DNA of 58,712 nucleotides from a virus. Positions 54,035-58,712 of this stretch are shown piece by piece (the first letter of the stretch is position 1; each line of letters begins with the position of its first letter). The notes under the pieces were generated by a model that was not told the DNA's origin, ran no database searches, and saw only the letters and a list, made by a program, of their open reading frames with translations. The position numbers and the translations under genes were made by a program. The stretch covers positions 1-58,712 of IMG/VR virus record IMGVR_UViG_3300026078_000033; one strand, given 5' to 3'.

Positions 54035-54277
54035 CTATCGCCAGATTCCCCAGACGAGGTGGCCGACGAGCCACACGGCGAACACGGTGAAGATCCCTGC
54101 GAACAGGAAGTGGCTTGCGCTCCAGTCCCTCATGGGCTGGTGGAAGACGACGTGGACGTGGCGCCAGACCCACCACGAAAGGGTGTTGCCGGGGTTGCCG
54201 GTGGCGAGCGCGACGGTCTCGGGGACGATGAAGGTGACGAACAGGGCGCACAGCCAGATGAGCCAGTAGCGGTTCAC
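54035..54277 (-). CDS. Small membrane protein (80 aa)
   Basis: GTG 54277 (GTGA overlap). Two hydrophobic spans: YWLIWLCALFVTFIVPETVA and HFLFAGIFTVFAVWLVGHLV, with a loop WWVWRHVHVVFHQPMRDW between. Topology resembles small phage membrane proteins with N and C termini inside. Role unknown. Confidence 0.65.
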   Translation of the reverse strand: MNRYWLIWLCALFVTFIVPETVALATGNPGNTLSWWVWRHVHVVFHQPMRDWSASHFLFAGIFTVFAVWLVGHLVWGIWR

Positions 54278-54618
54278 GTCAGGCCTCCGTTGCCGTCCAC
54301 GGGCCCGTACTTCCGCTGCCACTCCTCGTCCTTTTGGCCGAGCCCCCATTCGTGCATGGATCGGTCAACGGTGACGTCCGTGTACGACTTGTCCAGTGAC
54401 TCGATCATCCGCCCCATGCTGCGGGCTATGCGGTCCGGGTCGCTCGGCCACGTCAGGTGCTGTCCGAGGTAGTCGCGGCCGGCCATGCGGCTGTCGTAGT
54501 GGTGGATGAAGTCTTCGCACTGCTGGCGTAGGGCGTGGGCCAGCTTGATGAAGCGGACGACGGGATCTTCTTCGCGGTAGACGCGGCCGCTGTCGGGGTG
54601 GACGTAGTCGTGGCTCAT
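54274..54618 (-). CDS. Unknown protein (114 aa)
   Basis: ATG 54618 overlaps the upstream stop (ATGA). N-terminal SHDYVHPDSGRVYREEDPVV; helical FIKLAHALRQQCEDFIHHYD; ends KDEEWQRKYGPVDGNGGLT. No domain recognised. Confidence 0.6.
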   Translation of the reverse strand: MSHDYVHPDSGRVYREEDPVVRFIKLAHALRQQCEDFIHHYDSRMAGRDYLGQHLTWPSDPDRIARSMGRMIESLDKSYTDVTVDRSMHEWGLGQKDEEWQRKYGPVDGNGGLT

Positions 54619-55049
54619 GCCGCACCGCCGCACTGGCATTCGCCGTGGCCGCCGCAGTCGGCGGCGTGGGTGAGCGCGCGCAGGTCGGCCCCGGCCTGCT
54701 TGGCCGCAGCGGTGGCCGCGTTGATCGCCTTGATGCTGCCGTTGTGGTCGTCGTCCGGCGCGGGCGACAGGTCGTGCTCGTCGCACCCGAACACGGCCTT
54801 GGTCACTGGCTGCGTGCGGTCGGCGGTGTACTCGGCGTTGCTGGCATCGAACAGGTTCGGCTGGCTCCTGATGTTCGCCTCCATCGCGTCCCAGTAGCCC
54901 TCGCGTTCGGCGTCGGTGGCGGCGCGCTTCCAGGAGGTGGTGGCGTCGCTGTCGCAGCGGTGGCACGGCGGCGCGGATTCGGTGGTGGTGTGGGTGCTGA
55001 GGCTGGCGGCCAGGGCCGGCGGGAGCGGGGCGGGGAGTTGCTCGTTCAC
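54615..55049 (-). CDS. Cys-rich hypothetical protein (144 aa)
   Basis: GTG 55049 with GGAGA ahead. Contains PPCHRCDSDATTSW, a middle helical part and a C-terminal CGGHGECQCGG; together these could bind one or two metals. The 100-bp gap upstream (55050-55149) is less GC-rich, and its minus strand has GATACT near 55080, a possible internal promoter. Confidence 0.6.
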   Translation of the reverse strand: MNEQLPAPLPPALAASLSTHTTTESAPPCHRCDSDATTSWKRAATDAEREGYWDAMEANIRSQPNLFDASNAEYTADRTQPVTKAVFGCDEHDLSPAPDDDHNGSIKAINAATAAAKQAGADLRALTHAADCGGHGECQCGGAA

Positions 55050-55149
55050 GGTGTCTCCGGGTGTTGATGCTCTACGGCCAGTATCGCACTGGAGTTCGAT
55101 GTGGTTTTGCTGGTGACGTGGTTGTCGTGCGCCGGCGGCGGGCGGCTGC

Positions 55150-55647
55150 TTATCGGCGGTCCGGGCAGCGGCAGATGCTGTAGATCGCGGTGCAGGGGCA
55201 GCGGTCCGGCGGCTGGGTGCGGCGTGGCGGCCGCGGCGGCGCGACGGTGGTTGTCGACTGGACGGTGATGGTGCCGTCGGTGGCGAGGGTGCCGGCGACG
55301 ATGACGTTCCCGTCGACGCCGACGATGGTGCGGCCGGGTTCGGGCTTCGGCGGCTCCCAGGTGAATTCGAGCTCTGAGAACTTGACCGGCGCTGCGGTGC
55401 TGCCGGCGTGCAAGGTGGCGTCGGCGAAGGTGAACGGGTTCTCGGCGTCGGCACGGCGCGGTGCGGGCGTCGGGTCGGCGAGGGCGTCGGCGGCCATGGC
55501 CAGCTCGGTGGACGGCGCCAGGAGGCTGTAGGCCGGGCAGATGGGCGGCTCGTTGAACACCGCGGCGTCGGGTGCGGGGCCGTCGGCGGGCTTCGGCCGG
55601 CGGATGCGGGTGGCGAGCGCGCGTAGGCGCTGTGGGAAGGTTTCCAT
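55150..55647 (-). CDS. Unknown protein with Cys-rich C-terminus (165 aa)
   Basis: ATG 55647 overlaps the upstream stop (TGATG). Pro/Ala-rich throughout, with a beta stretch TIVGVDGNVIVAGTLATDGT and a C-terminal CPCTAIYSICRC. Probably a small beta domain plus a metal-binding tail. Function unknown. Confidence 0.6.
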   Translation of the reverse strand: METFPQRLRALATRIRRPKPADGPAPDAAVFNEPPICPAYSLLAPSTELAMAADALADPTPAPRRADAENPFTFADATLHAGSTAAPVKFSELEFTWEPPKPEPGRTIVGVDGNVIVAGTLATDGTITVQSTTTVAPPRPPRRTQPPDRCPCTAIYSICRCPDRR

Positions 55648-56150
55648 CAGTTCTCTGGTCCGTTCGGGTTCCAGCCGCAGCTCGGGCAGCGGCCGTTCTG
55701 AAGGTGTGTGCCGGGGTGGAACCGGCAGCGGGAGACGTTCAGGCCGGCCGGGGCGTGGGCCTTCCAGCCGTTGCGGTGGTAGATGGTGTGGATGCTGGTG
55801 GCGATGGCGTCGACGTCGCCGCCGCGGCGGATGACGGCGACAACTTTGCGGTGGAGTTCGGGGTTGATCCGGACGTCGTTGCGAACCGCTGCGCCGGCTC
55901 CGGGTTCTTTCGGGCTCCATCCGCAGGTGGGTATGGGGCACACGCCGTTCTCCAACGCGGTCATGTAGTGGATCTGGCAGCGCGGGATGCTGGCGGGAGC
56001 CGGGGCGGCGAAAGCGCCGTGACGCAGGTAGATGTCGTGGATCTCGTTGGCGACCGCGTCGGGGGCGCCGCCGCGGCTTGCGATGCCAACGACGCGTCGG
56101 TGGAGCTCGTGGCTTGCCTTCCAGTCGTTGCGGGTTCTTCGGCGGGGCAT
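55647..56150 (-). CDS. Internally duplicated zinc-binding protein (167 aa)
   Basis: Two about 70-residue repeats: LHRRVVGIASRGG ... IHDIYLRHGAF ... RCQIHY ... CPIPTCGWSP and LHRKVVAVIRRGG ... IHTIYHRNGW ... RCRFHP ... CPSCGWNP. Each combines a small HTH-like helix pair with a C-H/C-C zinc site, suggesting duplicated DNA-binding modules. GAGGAG 9 nt before the ATG. Confidence 0.7.
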   Translation of the reverse strand: MPRRRTRNDWKASHELHRRVVGIASRGGAPDAVANEIHDIYLRHGAFAAPAPASIPRCQIHYMTALENGVCPIPTCGWSPKEPGAGAAVRNDVRINPELHRKVVAVIRRGGDVDAIATSIHTIYHRNGWKAHAPAGLNVSRCRFHPGTHLQNGRCPSCGWNPNGPEN

Positions 56151-56153
56151 TGG

Positions 56154-56264
56154 TCATGTCTCCTCGAGGGCGGGTTCTGGCGCGGGGCCGGGTGGCGGGG
56201 TTGCGGGTCGGCCGCCGAACACCGCGGCGGTGGGTGTGGCCGGGTGTTCGGCGGCGTGGGTCAT
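56154..56264 (-). CDS. Possible 36-aa Pro/Ala-rich peptide
   Basis: ATG 56264 overlaps the stop of the small membrane-protein gene as ATGA (56261-56264); the frame ends TGA at 56154. Composition Ala/Pro/Thr-rich, no structure evident. It fills the 110-bp gap exactly, which supports it weakly. Confidence 0.35.
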   Translation of the reverse strand: MTHAAEHPATPTAAVFGGRPATPPPGPAPEPALEET

Positions 56265-56359
56265 CGGCGGCCGCGGATCCTGGACCGTTCGCGGCGGACG
56301 CCGTACACGAGCAGCAGCCAGAAGGCCGCGCACACGGCGCAGCTGATCAGGTCAGCCAT
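56261..56359 (-). CDS. Very small membrane protein (32 aa)
   Basis: MADLISCAVCAAFWLLLVYG then VRRERSRIRGRR: one span followed by a basic tail. The ATG lies 8 bp inside the 3' end of the upstream gene. Typical of tiny membrane peptides in actinophage early regions. Confidence 0.5.
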   Translation of the reverse strand: MADLISCAVCAAFWLLLVYGVRRERSRIRGRR

Positions 56360-56573
56360 GGTCGGCGTCCTGGGTGGTGTAGTAGGCGCTGAGGGGCGCG
56401 TTCCAGGGCACGCTGCGCCAGGCCTCGGTGCCGGCGGCCACGGTCTGCTCGGCGGCCGGCTGCTGCCTGGCTCCGCGTTCGGCCTGGATGGCTTGGAGCG
56501 CGGTGGGGTAGTCCTCGCCGGTCGCGGCCATGCGGTCGCGGACCGAGGTCGCGGGCGCATCGTTGGGGTTCAC
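56352..56573 (-). CDS. Small protein (73 aa)
   Basis: GTG 56573 (GTGA overlap). Contains SVRDRMAATGEDYPTALQAI, a helix-turn-helix-sized pattern seen in small mobile-element proteins, and a Trp-containing C-terminal part. Function unknown. Confidence 0.55.
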   Translation of the reverse strand: MNPNDAPATSVRDRMAATGEDYPTALQAIQAERGARQQPAAEQTVAAGTEAWRSVPWNAPLSAYYTTQDADHG

Positions 56574-57349
56574 GACTGCTCGCCGCGGATCCGAGCCAGC
56601 AGCTCACGCGCTTCGGGGATGTCGCAAGGCTTGGACAAATTGTGTTCCTGGCAGTAGCCGTTGTGGTCGAGCCGGCAACGGGTGTCCTCGTGGTCAACGA
56701 GGCGGCCGAGCAGTTCGACGGCGGTGGCGTAGTGGCTCTGCAGCAGGGCCTGGCCCTCCTCGGTTGCCGGAACCGTGGCGGCCGTGGCCGCGGCGGCCTC
56801 GCCGACTGTCGTGCCGTCCCAGTCGTGCCAGGTCTGGGTGGCCTCGTCCCAGGCCTGAATCTCCATGGACTGGTGGTAGTTGTCCGCTCCGGTGCGCCAT
56901 TCGACGGGGCGGATGCGCCAGGTGCCGAGGCCGACCGGCCACCACGAGTGGTAGGGCTCGTGGTTGAACCAGCACACGGCCCACGGGGGCAGGTGGCGGC
57001 ATTCCTCGGGGTGGGTGTGTTCAATCAGCTCGGCGTCGACGGCGTTGAACAAGTCCGGGCCGACGTAGCGGCGGATGACGTGCCAGGCCGCTTCGGAGTC
57101 GCCGTCGGCGGGGCCGATGATGGCGGTGGCCGATGTTCCGGGCCAGCCGATCGTGACGGTTGCGGCGCCGATGGCGTCATCGACACGCTTCTGGACGGCG
57201 TCGAAGTCGTCCTCGGGCAGGTTCTTGAACCGGTCGTCGTCGGCCATCATCTCGGCGATGGACAGGGACTCGACGTCCTCGAGGTGGCTGCGCATGATCT
57301 TCCCGGCCACCTCGCGGATCGCGTCGTCGTCGATGGTCTGGTTGCTCAT
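56570..57349 (-). CDS. Unknown protein (259 aa)
   Basis: ATG 57349 overlaps the upstream stop (ATGA). Acidic helical N-terminus, a beta-rich centre AIGAATVTIGWPGTSATAII, a Trp/His-rich region WAVCWFNHEPYHSWWPVGLG, and near the end CRLDHNGYCQEHNLSKPC, a Cys/His cluster. No family recognised. Confidence 0.65.
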   Translation of the reverse strand: MSNQTIDDDAIREVAGKIMRSHLEDVESLSIAEMMADDDRFKNLPEDDFDAVQKRVDDAIGAATVTIGWPGTSATAIIGPADGDSEAAWHVIRRYVGPDLFNAVDAELIEHTHPEECRHLPPWAVCWFNHEPYHSWWPVGLGTWRIRPVEWRTGADNYHQSMEIQAWDEATQTWHDWDGTTVGEAAAATAATVPATEEGQALLQSHYATAVELLGRLVDHEDTRCRLDHNGYCQEHNLSKPCDIPEARELLARIRGEQS

Positions 57350-57858
57350 TCGCCGTCCTCCGGGTACTGGGCCACCGGCTCCCACGGCTTCCCCGGCGGG
57401 TAGCTGGCGGCCTCGTCCAGGCTGCGAGGCGTGATGCCGTACACGAGGTCGGGGCAGACGTCGCAAGTGCCGTCGCGGCCCTGCTGCCACGGGCGTTCGC
57501 ACGCGGGGCAGAAGCGGCCGGGCTGAATGTTCAGGCCGAGTCGGGACGCGTCGGAACCCGGGTGCAGGGTGGGGATGCGGTAGCAGAACCGAACCTCGGC
57601 GGCGCCCTGGCGGTCGAGCTCGGCCGCGTAGGTGCAGGCGATGGCGTAGACGTCGCGGACGACGCCCGGGCCGGTGCCGGCGGCACAGTCGGCGAGGTGG
57701 CCAAGGTGGTCCCACCATCCGGCGCGGGCGTCCAGGAGCGCGGCGTACCGGTACGGGTCGAGCGGTGTGCCGTGGCCGGAGGCTTTGCCGATGGCGATGT
57801 TGGTCTCGTGCCAGCGGGCGCGGGCGTGCTCGAGCGCGGTGGGCTGGGGTTCGCTCAT
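57346..57858 (-). CDS. Zinc-ribbon protein (170 aa)
   Basis: Helical first half (ALEHARARWHETNIAIGKAS; VRDVYAIACTYAAELDRQGA), then RFCPACERPWQQGRDGTCDV-C, a C-x2-C/C-x2-C zinc ribbon. ATGA-coupled. Function unknown. Confidence 0.65.
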   Translation of the reverse strand: MSEPQPTALEHARARWHETNIAIGKASGHGTPLDPYRYAALLDARAGWWDHLGHLADCAAGTGPGVVRDVYAIACTYAAELDRQGAAEVRFCYRIPTLHPGSDASRLGLNIQPGRFCPACERPWQQGRDGTCDVCPDLVYGITPRSLDEAASYPPGKPWEPVAQYPEDGE

Positions 57859-58208
57859 GACTGTTCTCCAGAGGATGGGTAGGCGTGGTGCGCGGCCTCG
57901 TGGAGTGCGGCGCGGAGCTGCTGTTCGAAGGCGGTGGTTCTGGCAGCTCGGGCGTTCTCGTCGGCCTGGCGGTCGTCCTGCTCGGTGATGGTCGGCAGGC
58001 GGTAGGCGGCGACGAGTGCGCCGGGCGGCCAGCCCGGGCGCTGCACCCACACGGTGACGACGGTGCCGGCCTTCTCCAGCCGGTCCAGGTCGTCCCAGAT
58101 CTGGAGCCGCGGTCGGCGGAGCGCGCGCGCCAGTTGCCGGACCGTCGCGGGCCCGCGCAGCAGCTGACACTCGATGGCCTCGCGGCGACGCACGGCGCGG
58201 CGCGTCAC
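57855..58208 (-). CDS. Winged-helix DNA-binding protein (117 aa)
   Basis: GTG 58208 (GTGA overlap). RREAIECQLLRGPATVRQLA then RPRLQIWDDLDRLEKAGTVV and a wing (VTVWVQRPGWPPGALVAAYR) give a classic winged helix with an HTH followed by beta strands. The C-terminal part is helical. Probably a regulator within the early operon. Confidence 0.6.
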   Translation of the reverse strand: MTRRAVRRREAIECQLLRGPATVRQLARALRRPRLQIWDDLDRLEKAGTVVTVWVQRPGWPPGALVAAYRLPTITEQDDRQADENARAARTTAFEQQLRAALHEAAHHAYPSSGEQS

Positions 58209-58701
58209 GACTTGTTTCCTGTCTCTGGCGGCAGCCCGAACTCTGCCCGGGCGGCGGTGACGGACGCGCGGATCTCGCTGGGCATCTTGGCGTTCCGTGC
58301 GCTGTCGCGTCGGCAGTCGTCGCACGGCTTGGCACAGGCCGGGCCGACGCACATGATGCGGCACCAGGTGACCAGCTCGGCACGGGCCTCAGCGGCCGCC
58401 TGGAACGCAAGCCGCATCCCGCCGGTCACCGTCTGCATGGTTACGAACTCGCCGTGCCGCGGCGCGGCCTCCATCTCGACGCGGCTGAACTCGACGTCGC
58501 CGCCGAGCCGCGTCAGCAGCAGCGCGAGCGTGCGGTCGACGTTGCGGTCTTCGCGCTTTCGCGCCACGAGCTCGTGTTCCACGGGCGCCAGCCGCTCGAG
58601 TTCGGCCAGGACGGTGCGGAGGTCGGCGATTGTCAGCGGTGCGACGTCCTCGGCGTTGGCGAACCACACGACGTCGCCGTGGGGCCAGTCGTCCAGGAAC
58701 G
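58205..58701 (-). CDS. 3' part of the junction-spanning Cys-cluster protein
   Basis: Continuation of the gene beginning at 1063. The region beyond 58575 duplicates 1-126. The part visible here encodes the C-terminal about 124 unique residues, helical with LADLRTVLAELERLAPVEHE-type segments (start of this stretch is in the repeat), and ends with RIMCVGPACAKPCDDCRRDS. Initiation at the GTG at 58669 would be an artefact of the window edge. Confidence 0.75.
58576..58701. repeat. Terminal direct repeat, right copy
   Basis: Identical to bases 1-126. The sequences diverge at 127/58702. Confidence 0.93.
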
Positions 58702-58712
58702 ACTGGCCCCAC
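58679..58712. repeat. Fold-back inverted repeat at the extreme end
   Basis: gtggggccagtcg (58679-58691) and its exact complement (58700-58712) flank tccaggaa, and the pairing runs to the last base. The final 11 bases therefore do not match the left end but match the opposite strand of the region just before, as expected from a snap-back read or assembly turn. Confidence 0.85.

Overview
The window is a complete, circularly closed genome of a temperate siphovirus of a filamentous actinomycete, with a unit length of about 58,575 bp. The first 126 bases recur exactly at 58576-58701, and a 477-codon gene reads in frame across the join. The host assignment rests on strongly GC-biased codon third positions, a WhiB-type regulator, a Streptomyces-style XRE/TPR regulator, an FtsK/TraB-type mycelial transfer protein, and a tyrosine integrase whose attP carries the 3' end of what looks like an actinobacterial serine tRNA gene.

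Layout. One very long minus-strand programme starts at a Cro-like gene near 12.0 kb and runs down through a small-gene early region. That region includes an ssDNA-annealing protein, a WhiB-like protein, an RNA-polymerase alpha-CTD-like protein and a lambda-O-like initiator with an internal iteron/DnaA-box origin. The programme crosses the circular junction, passes about twenty small, mostly zinc-ribbon-bearing genes (58.7-51.3 kb) and an odd tRNA-like gene at 51.1 kb. It then continues through an excisionase-like gene, small and large terminase, a portal-MuF fusion, protease/scaffold, major capsid, connectors, tail tube, frameshifted tail chaperones, tape measure, tail tip, a secreted SGNH hydrolase, an HNH protein, and the GH25 lysin/holin/collagen-like lysis module. 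It ends at a strong terminator at 23.5 kb. Nearly all neighbouring genes overlap by ATGA, GTGA or TGATG, which indicates translational coupling.

The plus strand holds the lysogeny side. A divergent repressor shares GTAAGCA operators with the Cro-like gene. Convergent to it is the integrase (minus strand) next to attP. On the far side of attP sit cargo genes: cutA and a TPR regulator. From 16.4 to 22.7 kb there is a plus-strand block resembling the transfer region of actinomycete integrative conjugative elements: small membrane proteins, a DUF3307-like protein, a Spd-like multi-span protein with a C-terminal HTH, and a 721-aa TraB/FtsK translocase. The element therefore looks like a hybrid of a tailed phage and an AICE-type conjugative element.

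Most notable items. (1) The 1278-aa portal protein carries, between portal and MuF domains, a ParB-like segment, a 2H phosphodiesterase and a DnaJ-type zinc cluster; it could be a virion-delivered effector. (2) A conjugation module on a phage genome. (3) A replication origin embedded in the initiator gene. (4) An alpha-CTD mimic. (5) A secreted SGNH esterase among tail genes. All domain calls were made by eye, without database searches. Many small early genes remain functionally unknown.
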